DNA of 64,000 nucleotides from Fabrea salina (Eukaryota; Ciliophora; Heterotrichea; Heterotrichida; Fabreidae), in assembly GCA_022984795.1 (NCBI GenBank), contig JALIHJ010000047.1, positions 148,774-212,773 of the forward strand, in the 5' to 3' direction. This document shows, in pieces, positions 25,465 to 33,855 of this stretch; position 1 is the stretch's first letter, and each line of letters opens with the position of its first letter. The notes under the pieces were generated by a model. It worked only from the letters and a program-made list of their open reading frames with translations. It was not told where the DNA came from and made no database searches. The translations under genes and the position numbers were made by a program.

Positions 25465-26400
25465 ATGCTCCGTTCTTTAATAAGGCGATTCTTAGTATCA
25501 GAACCCCAATACACTTCTATATACGAAACGAACCCTGAGTACGGCTTGCTTGTCACAAACGAGTCTTTTAACATCACTCCTGTAAAGCCAAGAAAAGACT
25601 CCAAAAGAGCAGGGCTTCTAGCAATCAAGCAAGGAATGACTGCTATGTGGGACAGGTGGGGAGTAAGACACGCCCTCACTGTACTACAAGTTGACAGATG
25701 CCAAGTCACTCAAATCAAAACTCGGGAAAAAGACGGCTACAATGCTCTGCAACTTGGCGTGGGTGAGAAAAAACTCCACAGAGTCAACAAACCTTACATA
25801 GGCCACTGCATCAAAGCCAACGTTCCTCCCAAACAGAAACTAGTGGAGTGCAAAGTGACTGCTGACTGCTTACTGCCTTTGGGGTATGAGTTAGATGTAA
25901 GGCACTTTATTGTGGGCCAGAGTGTGGACGTGCAGGGAGTGACTAAAGGAAAAGGGTTCCAAGGAGGCATCAAGCGCTGGAACTTCCACAGACAAACTGT
26001 TACCCACGGGAACTCAAAAACCACCCGCCAAATCGGGTCTACAGGTCAGCACACTGACCCAGCACGGACTTTCCCAGGCAAAAAGATGCCCGGCCACTTG
26101 GGCTGTGAAAAAGCTACAATTCACAAACTAAAGATTTACAAAATAGACTACGAAAGGAACTTGTTGTTTGTGAAAGGAGCTGTTCCGGGCAACAGAGGGG
26201 GAGTAGTGAGGGTGCAGGACTCCAACAAAGACCTTACGCATCAGTACAAAAAGCTTCCTTTCCCAACATACATTCCTTCGGAGACAGAAGAGTTCCCCAA
26301 ACAAGAAGTGATGCCCGCTCCCGAAGAAGACTACTTCGAAACAAGAATTTTCTTGCACGACAACGCAGTTCCTAATAGAGCTAAAGATGAAGGTCCTTAG
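25465..26400 (+). CDS. Mitochondrial ribosomal protein uL3 (L3)
   Basis: This 311-residue protein has the uL3 family hallmarks: KQGMTAMWDRWG near residue 55, then GVTKGKGFQGGIKRW (about 155), and the conserved tip segment TTRQIGSTGQHTDPARTFPGKKMPGHLG. The N-terminus (MLRSLIRRFLVSEPQ) is a typical mitochondrial presequence. The protein builds the peptidyl-transferase region of the large mitoribosomal subunit. The stop TAG overlaps the stop of the convergent gene (TTAG, 26397-26400). Confidence 0.92.
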   Translation: MLRSLIRRFLVSEPQYTSIYETNPEYGLLVTNESFNITPVKPRKDSKRAGLLAIKQGMTAMWDRWGVRHALTVLQVDRCQVTQIKTREKDGYNALQLGVGEKKLHRVNKPYIGHCIKANVPPKQKLVECKVTADCLLPLGYELDVRHFIVGQSVDVQGVTKGKGFQGGIKRWNFHRQTVTHGNSKTTRQIGSTGQHTDPARTFPGKKMPGHLGCEKATIHKLKIYKIDYERNLLFVKGAVPGNRGGVVRVQDSNKDLTHQYKKLPFPTYIPSETEEFPKQEVMPAPEEDYFETRIFLHDNAVPNRAKDEGP

Positions 26401-26849
26401 TATATCCTTGAAGAGTCTATGTCTTGGCGTTTAAGTGAGTTTTCGAACGCTCCTTGCATGTCTTGGGTGAACACGTACTTCTTCACCTTGAGGTCAGGCG
26501 TCTTCCACGAGAGTCCGTTGTCTTCAAAGCCTGTGAGCTTGTAAAAAGAACCCTTAATTCCCATCCAAACTGCAAACATCATAGTGGATCCCCAGACTCC
26601 AGTGAAGGCACGTCTTCTAGTTAGTGGGAAGGAACTCAGTGGTTTGGTGAAGCGGTAAGAAATCATAGCTCCCACAGGAATTGACACCAAGAAAGGCATC
26701 CACTCCGGAAGCTTCATGTTAGCTACTATGTCCCTGAAGAGTGGTTCTTCTATTATGATGGGGTAAGGAGTGCGTTCTCCAGGTTCGTAGACGTGCTTCA
26801 TCGAGCCAACTTGGAACATTCGCTTTAAAAGGTAGAAGTTGTCACTCAT
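26397..26849 (-). CDS. Probable mitochondrial complex I accessory subunit (21 kDa-like)
   Basis: About 150 residues from the ATG at 26849 (MSDNFYLLKRMF). The segment YPIIIEEPLFRDIVANMKLPEW, followed by one or two hydrophobic helices (MPFLVSIPVGAMISY and FTGVWGSTMMFAVWMG), resembles the fungal/plant NADH-ubiquinone oxidoreductase 21 kDa subunit family. If correct, it is an inner-membrane subunit of complex I. The resemblance is by memory of the family pattern and moderate. A longer start at 26906 would overlap the divergent KCTD-SPRY gene. Only 15 nt lie between the two divergent ATGs. Confidence 0.55.
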   Translation of the reverse strand: MSDNFYLLKRMFQVGSMKHVYEPGERTPYPIIIEEPLFRDIVANMKLPEWMPFLVSIPVGAMISYRFTKPLSSFPLTRRRAFTGVWGSTMMFAVWMGIKGSFYKLTGFEDNGLSWKTPDLKVKKYVFTQDMQGAFENSLKRQDIDSSRIY

Positions 26850-26864
26850 CTTTATATAAAAAGC

Positions 26865-28037
26865 ATGGAAAGGAGCTTTAACGAAATTATAGGCGACTTG
26901 CTTCATTCAGGAATCAATTACGAGCAAACTGGAAGCAGCAGAGCTTCCTCATCTTCAGAGGGCTCAGTTGACAACGCTTCTAGTTTTGACCGACAACTAG
27001 AAATTCTTTTTGATCAAATTTCAACTGTGGTTTCTGCTGAAAGGTCACTGATTGACACTGAAAAGCAAAAAGTGTCTAAACGAAAACAAAAGTTCACTGA
27101 GAGTTTAAATGCTAAGTGGCTAGAACTCAAGTCCAAACAGGAAACATGGGAGCAAAATTTTAAAAAAGCTAAGTCTTTGCTGTGTAAGTCTGAGGAAATC
27201 ATAGAAGTCAGTGTAGGAGGCACTCACGAAATAACCACCACAATAGGCACCTTGAGTAAGGTCCCCGACTCAGCTTTAGCTGCTATGTTCAGCGGGCGAC
27301 ATCCAGTCACTTATCACAAAGGAAAGGCCTTTGTAGACAGAGACGGGGAACCTTTTACACACATGATTAACTTTTTAAGAACTCAACAGCTGCCTGTTTT
27401 CACTTCGCGGATGCAAGAAGTTAAGTTTTACGAAGAACTTGACTTCTGGGGAATTCCTTCTGAGCTTCCTAATTCCTACATCGACCAGTCTTTGCGTGCT
27501 TTTGACGAGGACTGGTGTGCTTCTACTCTGTTTCTGGACAACCAAAGCACCAGTTTAAGGAAAATTGGCAACACTCACGGCATGGCTTTTGGAGCCAATT
27601 CTTTGTGTGCAAAGTGTCCGTATATTGAGTTCAAAATATCTATTTCAGCACCTTCCAACACAGGGTCCCACGTGTTTGTAGGGGTGGTTGACAAGTCTAA
27701 GTACAACTCTTCGCACTTGGAGTCCACGCTTTGGAAAGACGCTCCTTCAAGCTGGTACTGGGACGTTTGGAGCACTAAGTTGATCAAAACTGACGAAAAC
27801 GGACTGCACACAGTAGTTACTGGTTATGGCTGTGACTGTGAAGAAGACGAAACCACCATAGGGATATTTTACGACAGTCGAGCTAAAGAACTTAGTTTTT
27901 ACAAAAACGGAATTTGCCAAGGAATTGCTTTTAAAGGAGTGCCAACTGGCCTCAACCCCTCTATTGACGTTTGGTTTGAGTCGGGAACAGTAACTATCCA
28001 ACAAGTTTACTTTCCAGTTCCTAAAAAATTCATGTAG
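26865..28037 (+). CDS. KCTD-type BTB plus SPRY domain protein (390 aa)
   Basis: The N-terminal ~100 residues are Ser-rich, then coiled coil. Residues about 110-180 are a potassium-channel T1/KCTD-type BTB domain (VSVGGTHEITTTIGTLSK, then FVDRDGEPFTHMINFLRT). Residues about 220-388 form a SPRY/B30.2-like domain (VFVGVVDKSKYNS, WYWDVW, IFYDSRAKELSFYKNG). Such proteins often act as adaptors, for example for cullin-3 ubiquitin ligases; that role is inference. It ends in TAG. It is divergent from the preceding minus-strand gene with a 15-nt gap containing TATATAAA. Confidence 0.85.
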   Translation: MERSFNEIIGDLLHSGINYEQTGSSRASSSSEGSVDNASSFDRQLEILFDQISTVVSAERSLIDTEKQKVSKRKQKFTESLNAKWLELKSKQETWEQNFKKAKSLLCKSEEIIEVSVGGTHEITTTIGTLSKVPDSALAAMFSGRHPVTYHKGKAFVDRDGEPFTHMINFLRTQQLPVFTSRMQEVKFYEELDFWGIPSELPNSYIDQSLRAFDEDWCASTLFLDNQSTSLRKIGNTHGMAFGANSLCAKCPYIEFKISISAPSNTGSHVFVGVVDKSKYNSSHLESTLWKDAPSSWYWDVWSTKLIKTDENGLHTVVTGYGCDCEEDETTIGIFYDSRAKELSFYKNGICQGIAFKGVPTGLNPSIDVWFESGTVTIQQVYFPVPKKFM

Positions 28038-28060
28038 TAATTAATGACTCATTAGTGTAT

Positions 28061-29179
28061 CTAATCATTTAGGTCTTCAGTTTCTTGGATTTTGAGTTTT
28101 CTGAAGTGGGACTTTTCTTTGAGCAGGCTAAGCATAACTCCGTCTGTAATTGCAGTTGCTGCTATGAGTAAACCTAAAGCTGATGCAAACTGGAGAACAG
28201 CTTTGTACAGCGAAGGAGTTATGTAGATCCCTGTGACCTTAAATAAGAACTTAACTCCTTTCATGTGGTAGAGATCCCTGTACAAAAGGTCTCCTTCTCT
28301 GTAATAGTAAGAATGGTAAACTGCATAACCTCCTCCTTCTATGTCATCTACTCTTTTAACTTCTAAGTGGTCTTCGCAGTCTTCGCTAAGCGTCACTGTG
28401 CACTTAATCACCCAAAGCACCTGGACAACTGCTCCTTTTTCAACGATGTCCGAAAAGTTAAACCCTGCTAGTTGAGTCAGATCACTTACCTCCCAAGTGT
28501 TGGCGTTAGGGTCTGGGTACATCAAGAGCCCCTCAGTTGAGTAGTTTTCTTTGACTTCTTCTTTGATTCGTTTGAACTCAACTTTGTAGCGACCCCAAAC
28601 TAACTGCTCAGAAGCGTTCTCTAAGTAGTACTCTTTGGACTCAGAACTCTCAGGAGGACACCAACGCCAAGCAGTACAGCCTTTAGTGCCTTCAGCTGTT
28701 TCTTGGCAGCTTGTTCCTTCTATCACATTAGGAATGTCAATGGGTTGACAATCTGAGTCGGACTCGCAGTAAAGGTAGGGATCAGGGCAAATTCCTTGGA
28801 CTTGTCTTTGAGTGACTATAACTTTGCTAGGTATAAAAGCTGTGTTGGTTTCTGAGCCCCAGGGGTTTTGTTCAGCAGCATCCCAAGCGTAGTCCAGCCC
28901 AGACACAGCTTGCCCCAGTACCCTTACATAAGCACTTCCTTGGGCTTTTTCTTGGTCTAAGTAAGCTTTGTTGATTAAGAAGACAAAAATAACTAAGTAA
29001 AGAACTATCAAAGCAAAGCACCCGTAGTAAATATACCCTAGTCTCCTGTCCATGATTCGGACTTGCTTAATTGTTTCGTAGTTTTTAAGAAAAGACAGCT
29101 TTTCCCACACTCTCTTCCAAAAAGAAACTGGGGCTCGGTTCTCTTCTATAAAGGGTTCCTCTTCTTCAGACTCACTCAT
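28061..29179 (-). CDS. P2X-like ligand-gated cation channel subunit (372 aa)
   Basis: Two TM segments (about 48-72, YIYYGCFALIVLYLVIFVF; about 325-350, LQFASALGLLIAATAITD) flank a Cys-rich ectodomain. Family landmarks are FIPSKVIVTQRQVQGICPD, CESDSDC, TAWRWCPPE and the pre-TM2 YRDLYHMKGVKFLFKVTG. These follow P2X receptors closely, including length and topology. Some ATP-contact positions are changed: the KxKG region reads VRVLG and the NFR motif region reads AVYHS, so the ligand or affinity may differ. P2X channels are trimeric and act at the plasma membrane or contractile vacuole in protists. It ends in TAG and is divergent from the coiled-coil gene at 29211 (31-nt gap). Confidence 0.88.
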   Translation of the reverse strand: MSESEEEEPFIEENRAPVSFWKRVWEKLSFLKNYETIKQVRIMDRRLGYIYYGCFALIVLYLVIFVFLINKAYLDQEKAQGSAYVRVLGQAVSGLDYAWDAAEQNPWGSETNTAFIPSKVIVTQRQVQGICPDPYLYCESDSDCQPIDIPNVIEGTSCQETAEGTKGCTAWRWCPPESSESKEYYLENASEQLVWGRYKVEFKRIKEEVKENYSTEGLLMYPDPNANTWEVSDLTQLAGFNFSDIVEKGAVVQVLWVIKCTVTLSEDCEDHLEVKRVDDIEGGGYAVYHSYYYREGDLLYRDLYHMKGVKFLFKVTGIYITPSLYKAVLQFASALGLLIAATAITDGVMLSLLKEKSHFRKLKIQETEDLND

Positions 29180-29210
29180 AAAGTACCCGTTTATTCAAAC
29201 CCTAATAAAA

Positions 29211-30176
29211 ATGTCCACTGTGCAAGAGTACCAAGAGATGATTGAGTCTACCAAACAAGAAATAGAAAACCTAAAGCAGCAACTCCAAGAAACTCAAGGC
29301 AGTGAAGCACTTCCAAGTGACTCTGAAGAACTCCAAAAAAAGGACTTCCTTCTGAAGCACTTCCAACTAGAACTCCAAGAACTCACGGCGCAACTCAGCG
29401 AACTCAGAAACAAGAACCTACATTTAGCAGAGTCCTGCGAAGAAATTTCAGGCCAAGAATCAAGTGTCTCTGAAGACCTTTTCGAAGACTTCAAAAACAA
29501 AATACACCAACTCGAACAAGAAAACTCAGAACTCAAAAAACGCAACTCAGAAATAGAAAACAAACACCCTGAAAACGAAGTTAACTTAAAAGCAACCAAC
29601 GAAACATTTGTGAACCTCCAAAGGGAACTCAGCAACATAGAAGAAGAAAACAAGCTTTTAAGCGAGCGTTACAAAAAGTTCGAACTAGAAACTATGAAAC
29701 TCCAAGAAAAGTGCAAAAAGGCTTACGAAAGGTTCAGAGGCGATGAAGAGTCCAAAGCCAAACTCAAGAACCTAGAAGACTCCTACAACTTCGCTTTAGA
29801 AATCGAAAACGAAATCCGCGACGAAATCACTAAAACCGAAAGAGAGTACTTCCAAAAACCTTCTAAAAACGACCACTGCGACCTTAAAACTCTCCAAAAC
29901 CTCATACTGAGTCTTGAGTCTAAAATCCGAGAAAACAAGAACCGCAAAAAAGCACTGTCTAAAAAGATCAAAGAAAAAAAGCAGATCCTTTTAAAAATAG
30001 AGTCAGTGCCTCCAGTGAATTCTTCTGTGTCTTCTAAGATTAAAAGGGACTTGGAACTTATGCACAAAATAGTTGAAGACAAAAACGCCCAACTAGAACA
30101 TCTCGACCAAGAAATCCAAGAAATGAAAGAAAGGTCAACTTTAATCGACAGAGAAATGCACGAAATCAAGGCTTAG
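29211..30176 (+). CDS. Coiled-coil protein (321 aa)
   Basis: An almost continuous coiled coil from MSTVQEYQEMIESTKQEIEN to the end, rich in Glu/Lys/Leu/Ser, with a possible hinge near residues 205-225 (YFQKPSKNDHCDLK). There are no enzymatic motifs or TM segments. The family is not identified; a structural or cytoskeletal role is likely. Its stop TAG is 2 nt from the convergent gene's stop at 30179. Confidence 0.85.
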   Translation: MSTVQEYQEMIESTKQEIENLKQQLQETQGSEALPSDSEELQKKDFLLKHFQLELQELTAQLSELRNKNLHLAESCEEISGQESSVSEDLFEDFKNKIHQLEQENSELKKRNSEIENKHPENEVNLKATNETFVNLQRELSNIEEENKLLSERYKKFELETMKLQEKCKKAYERFRGDEESKAKLKNLEDSYNFALEIENEIRDEITKTEREYFQKPSKNDHCDLKTLQNLILSLESKIRENKNRKKALSKKIKEKKQILLKIESVPPVNSSVSSKIKRDLELMHKIVEDKNAQLEHLDQEIQEMKERSTLIDREMHEIKA

Positions 30177-30178
30177 CA

Positions 30179-30541
30179 TTACTTTAGATAAGGGTAGTCT
30201 AATAACAAGTTGCAATTAACTTTTCTGTTGTTTAAAGTTACTGTTGAAAAAGTGTTTTTTCTTTTAAGTAAGCGGTTCTTAGGCGTGTTTGACTGAATCG
30301 CGTGGCTGGCTTTCACTATGCGAGGACTCAGAAACCTAGAGTTCGAAAAATCTACTGAATTCCGCGTAAAGTTCCTAGGAGAAAGCAAAGACCTCCTCGG
30401 CGCCTTGGTTCTGTCTTCACTCATCAACTTGGCAAACCGTGGAGAATCCAAACTCCCGAGCCCCGAAAAGTGCTGAATTTCTTGGAGTCCTTCTGAGTCA
30501 GTTGATAGCTTTTTTTTGTGCTTTTTTAGTGTATATTCCAT
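30179..30541 (-). CDS. Small basic protein of unknown function (120 aa)
   Basis: Starts MEYTLKKHKKKLS and is rich in Lys, Arg, Ser and Asn, with repeated proline-directed sites (LLSPRNF, FLSPRIV, SDSPRF-like). It is probably disordered and phosphorylated; no domain is recognised. It follows the SMU1 gene on the same strand with a 12-nt gap, forming a chain of three same-strand genes (33830 down to 30179). Confidence 0.7.
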   Translation of the reverse strand: MEYTLKKHKKKLSTDSEGLQEIQHFSGLGSLDSPRFAKLMSEDRTKAPRRSLLSPRNFTRNSVDFSNSRFLSPRIVKASHAIQSNTPKNRLLKRKNTFSTVTLNNRKVNCNLLLDYPYLK

Positions 30542-30553
30542 TCTAATTATTAG

Positions 30554-32149
30554 TTAAGTCCATGCTGAAACGTTGTGTGACTCTGATAATGAAACCAGAG
30601 TGTTTTGCCTAAAGCTTAACTTAGTAAGTAGTTCTTCAGTTTTAAGTGCTTTTAAAAGTGTGCCTTGGCCGTTGTAAATCTTAAGAGTGTTTTGTGTAGC
30701 TAAGAAAACTAATTGGTGGGATACTTGAGCTGATGTTATCATTTCAGAGGGTTCTATATTTAGAACTTCGTGCAAATTTTGAGTAAAAATTGATGCTTTT
30801 TCTGTAGTAACTGTAACTATGTTAAAGTCCGTGAAACCCACTGCTAAAACTCCAGAGAAACAGCCTATGTTCTGCTTGCAGGATAAAGACTTAAGGTCCC
30901 AAAGCAGTACTTGGGACTCGCCTGAAACTAAAAGGTCCCCCTCTGTGCTGATGCAGGTTATTTCTTCGCTGTGGCCTTTGAGTGTCCCTATTAAAGTAAG
31001 GTCTCTAATACTCAGAATATAAATTACATCGCTTACAGTAGCCACTAAACAAGTAGAGGTAAACCCAACACAACCTACTTTTCCTTCTAGTTGAGTGCTT
31101 ATCTGGCTTTGCCCAGTTTCTAAGTCCCAAAGACCCAGTTCCCCTGTAAGAGTCCCTGCTGCTAAGTACTTTTTAAAGCACTCTAAAGCAGTAACTGCTT
31201 CTTCGTGGACCATGAAATTGCCATTTGCCTGGTAGACTAAAGAGTGCTTGAGCTTTCCAGTGTAAGGGTCCCAAACTTCTATAATTCCATCTTGGCTTCC
31301 AGTGACAACTGAGTTCTCGGTAGCAGTTAAGCTGAGTATTCGGGCTTCAGGGTCTAGTCGAAGTTTGCATTCAGTTCCTACTAAGAACTCCTGAGTAACT
31401 TCTTTTCCTAAAAACAAGTCAAAAGCTTTGGTATTAGGGAGTTTCTTTTGTATGTTGAGGTACTTAAGCGCTTGTGAAGCAATATTTAGCAGTCGCTTTG
31501 AGGGTACTTCTTCAAAGTACTGGTCTAACTTAGCCACTAAAACAGATTTTCTATACTCCAAAGAATGCTCGCCCCAAACGTTTTCAGGGGAGTTTAAGAG
31601 TGACTCTAAACTCTGGTACCTGCCAGGTTCTTTTTTCTTCATTTTTTGAAGTACTTTTGAGCTGAGTAAGCTTAATGCTTGTTCATTTGCTTTGTTGTCT
31701 ATTAGCTCTAAGTACACTACTTCGTACAAGTAAAACAAGTAATCGTAACTTACTCTCAGTGATGACACCCCTTCTAAAAACAAGTCCCAGTGGCCTTTGT
31801 GGATGTGTTCTTTAAGGGTGTCTAAACTCTCTACAGCTTTCCAGTTCACCCTAGACTCGTCTTGGAGTGTTTCAAAGGCCCTTTGGTACCCGCTGTCTTT
31901 TAAGAACTGAAGCACTACTTTTACCAAGTCGTTGTGGTAGACTTCTCTTGAAGGAATACCTTCTTCAACCTTTTTTCTGAAGTTTGTGAGTTCTTCGAGC
32001 TCCTGCAAGTTGTTTTCAGAAGGGTGTTCTAGGTACTTAAGACGTGCTAAGTGAGCAGAGAGGATTCTTTGAAAAGCCTCTGCTTGGCTTTGAGTGGTCT
32101 CAGCTGACATGAGTGTTTGGTGCAAAAAGACTAAGAACTTTTCCTCCAT
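30554..32149 (-). CDS. SMU1: SMU1-like spliceosomal WD40 protein
   Basis: The start is taken at MEEKFLVFLHQTL (32149), which clears the upstream gene stop by 10 nt; an earlier non-ATG extension would overlap that gene. An N-terminal region is followed by LisH and CTLH segments (VVLQFLKDSGYQRAFETLQDE, then IHKGHWDLFLEGVSSL) and a C-terminal WD40 propeller (TGSQDGIIEVWDPYTGKLKHSL and further blades). The segment YQANGNFMVHEEAV corresponds to YQAQDNFMMMDDAV in SMU1. SMU1 partners RED in the spliceosomal B complex and has been linked to splicing of short introns, which fits the 15-nt introns seen here. About 531 residues, close to the family length. Confidence 0.88.
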   Translation of the reverse strand: MEEKFLVFLHQTLMSAETTQSQAEAFQRILSAHLARLKYLEHPSENNLQELEELTNFRKKVEEGIPSREVYHNDLVKVVLQFLKDSGYQRAFETLQDESRVNWKAVESLDTLKEHIHKGHWDLFLEGVSSLRVSYDYLFYLYEVVYLELIDNKANEQALSLLSSKVLQKMKKKEPGRYQSLESLLNSPENVWGEHSLEYRKSVLVAKLDQYFEEVPSKRLLNIASQALKYLNIQKKLPNTKAFDLFLGKEVTQEFLVGTECKLRLDPEARILSLTATENSVVTGSQDGIIEVWDPYTGKLKHSLVYQANGNFMVHEEAVTALECFKKYLAAGTLTGELGLWDLETGQSQISTQLEGKVGCVGFTSTCLVATVSDVIYILSIRDLTLIGTLKGHSEEITCISTEGDLLVSGESQVLLWDLKSLSCKQNIGCFSGVLAVGFTDFNIVTVTTEKASIFTQNLHEVLNIEPSEMITSAQVSHQLVFLATQNTLKIYNGQGTLLKALKTEELLTKLSFRQNTLVSLSESHNVSAWT

Positions 32150-32159
32150 ATTAGTTACA

Positions 32160-33830
32160 TTACTCTTCAGAAGCTTCTTGAAGTTGGCTTCCAGTGAATT
32201 CTTTTTTCCTTTTACTGCAACAACAAGTTCTGTGCACTTCAAATATTGACTCCATGCCTTCAGTGTTTCTAGAAGGAGTGTAAAGCGATACTTCGTTCAT
32301 AAGCATCATTGAAGAAGTGTCCGACTCTAGAAGTCTTTCATTAGAAACTCTGCCTCTTGGCTGGTGTGCAAACCTTTCGTAAGTAGTTTTGTCTTTGACG
32401 AGGTTAACTAATTGCACGTAGAACAAAGGAATCACAAACAGAAAAGCCAATCCACAAAATATACTTACTACTAGAGCTATGGTTTTCCCCATTGAGTGGT
32501 AAGGTTCGTTTTCAAATATTTCGTGGAAGAGTGGTTGACCAGTACTTAAGACACCTAACTTGTCCAGTAGTCCTATTATAGAGTGGTAGAGAAAGTCTAT
32601 TTCTGTAATCACCAAAAATATGAAAAACATCTTACGGTTGTTTTCTCCCACACAGTTGTTGATCCAGGGACAGTGGTGGTCGTACTTGCGCACACACTTG
32701 TCACAGTGCTGGCAGTGCTTGATATGGTGGGACCTCCTTGTTTCGCAGTAAGGGCACACAAAGTCCCCGTTGTACTTTTCATACAAGTCCAGTAAGTTCA
32801 TGTCGTCTTTTTTAACGTAGCCAGGGTCCATGTTGGATACTATCTGGAAAAGCACAAAGTTAACTGAAAACACACCAAAGGAAGCAATTCCTAAGAACTC
32901 GTTGACTCCTGGAACCACAAAGAGAAACACCAAAAAGTACCTTAGCACAAACAAAACAATGTAAAATATAAAGTTGAAAGAAGAACTCTTCACAGGCCGC
33001 AAAGGAGGCTTAATAGGGTTGCATTTAACTAAAAAGCAAGGTTCTTCAAGCATTCCAACAACGTCAGAAGAAGCCTGTGACCTCTGTGCTATTCCGAAAG
33101 GAGTTGTCTGTGAGTTGTTTAAAGAACCCCGACTAGCCCCCTTCATAAGTAAGTGCCTCACTATGCGGTAAGAATTAGCAAGTGCTGCGTAGTGAAGAGG
33201 GGTCATTCCTTCAGAGTCTTTTCGGTCTAAGTCCCCCGACCAGGCAATTAGCAGAGTAGCTGACTGCTCCTGGCCTTCTTTCGCTGCTAAGTGGAGAGGC
33301 GTGAGTCCTGAGAAGTCTTCGGAGTCAATAGGCATGTCCAAGAATTTATGGAAGTAACTAATCAGCATGAGTTGTCCAGTGAAAGCAGCAAAGTGCACTA
33401 TGTTCTGTCCTTCGTCGTCATATAACTTGAAATCAGCTCCTAAAAACACAAAAGCCTTCACTAAGTCCTAAGTAAGTGCTACCCTTTGGTAATTAAGCAC
33501 AGCAAGGTGCAAAGGAGTTTTTCCTCCTTCTCTGTTTTTTTGGTTAAGTAAAGCTTGGATGAGTTCTTCGAAGTCTCTATAAGTTTCTTTAACCTTTTTA
33601 GTCCTTACACAGTGCACTGTGAGTTGAACGAACTCTATGAGTTTTTGCTCATGTAACTTGGAATTACAAATCTCATGCATAACTTAATATCTGTTACTGT
33701 TGTTCCCCTTTGGACACTGAATGTCCTTGATGTTTACCTGGGAGTTTTTTATGAGTCCTTCAAACTTTTCTTTGTCAATAGTTTCAAGTGCTTTGCGCAG
33801 TTGAAATAATAAGTCACGGGAGCTAGCCAT
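32160..33830 (-). CDS. Ankyrin-repeat DHHC palmitoyltransferase, three exons
   Basis: Splicing two 15-nt introns (33683-33697 and 33468-33482) joins three in-frame exons into a 546-residue protein starting MASSRDLLFQLRKA at 33830. The junctions restore ankyrin repeats: CPKGNN joins IMHEICNSK, and LNYQR joins DLVKAFVFLGADF. About four to five ankyrin repeats are followed by TM helices around a DHHC Cys-rich domain (CPYCETRRSHHIKHCQ, then KYDHHCPWINNCVG), two more TM helices and a cytosolic Cys-rich tail (TCCCSKRKK). The order matches HIP14/Akr1-type protein S-acyltransferases, which palmitoylate substrates recruited by the ankyrins, usually at Golgi or endosomes. It is divergent from HutI (25-nt gap). 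Confidence 0.92.
33468..33482 (-). other. 15-nt spliceosomal intron 2 of the ankyrin-DHHC gene
   Basis: In gene orientation the intron reads GTAGCACTTACTTAG, ends in a TAG that would stop translation, and has A at position 10. Removal (phase 0) joins NYQR to DLVKAF, giving a regular ankyrin repeat. Confidence 0.9.
33683..33697 (-). other. 15-nt spliceosomal intron 1 of the ankyrin-DHHC gene
   Basis: In gene orientation the intron reads GTAACAGATATTAAG. It starts GTA, ends AG and has A at position 10. Unspliced, it introduces a TAA stop; removal joins AAC-A to TT-ATG (phase 1) and restores an ankyrin repeat. Confidence 0.85.
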
Positions 33831-33855
33831 TTATCTACTAATCAAGTCCATCATA

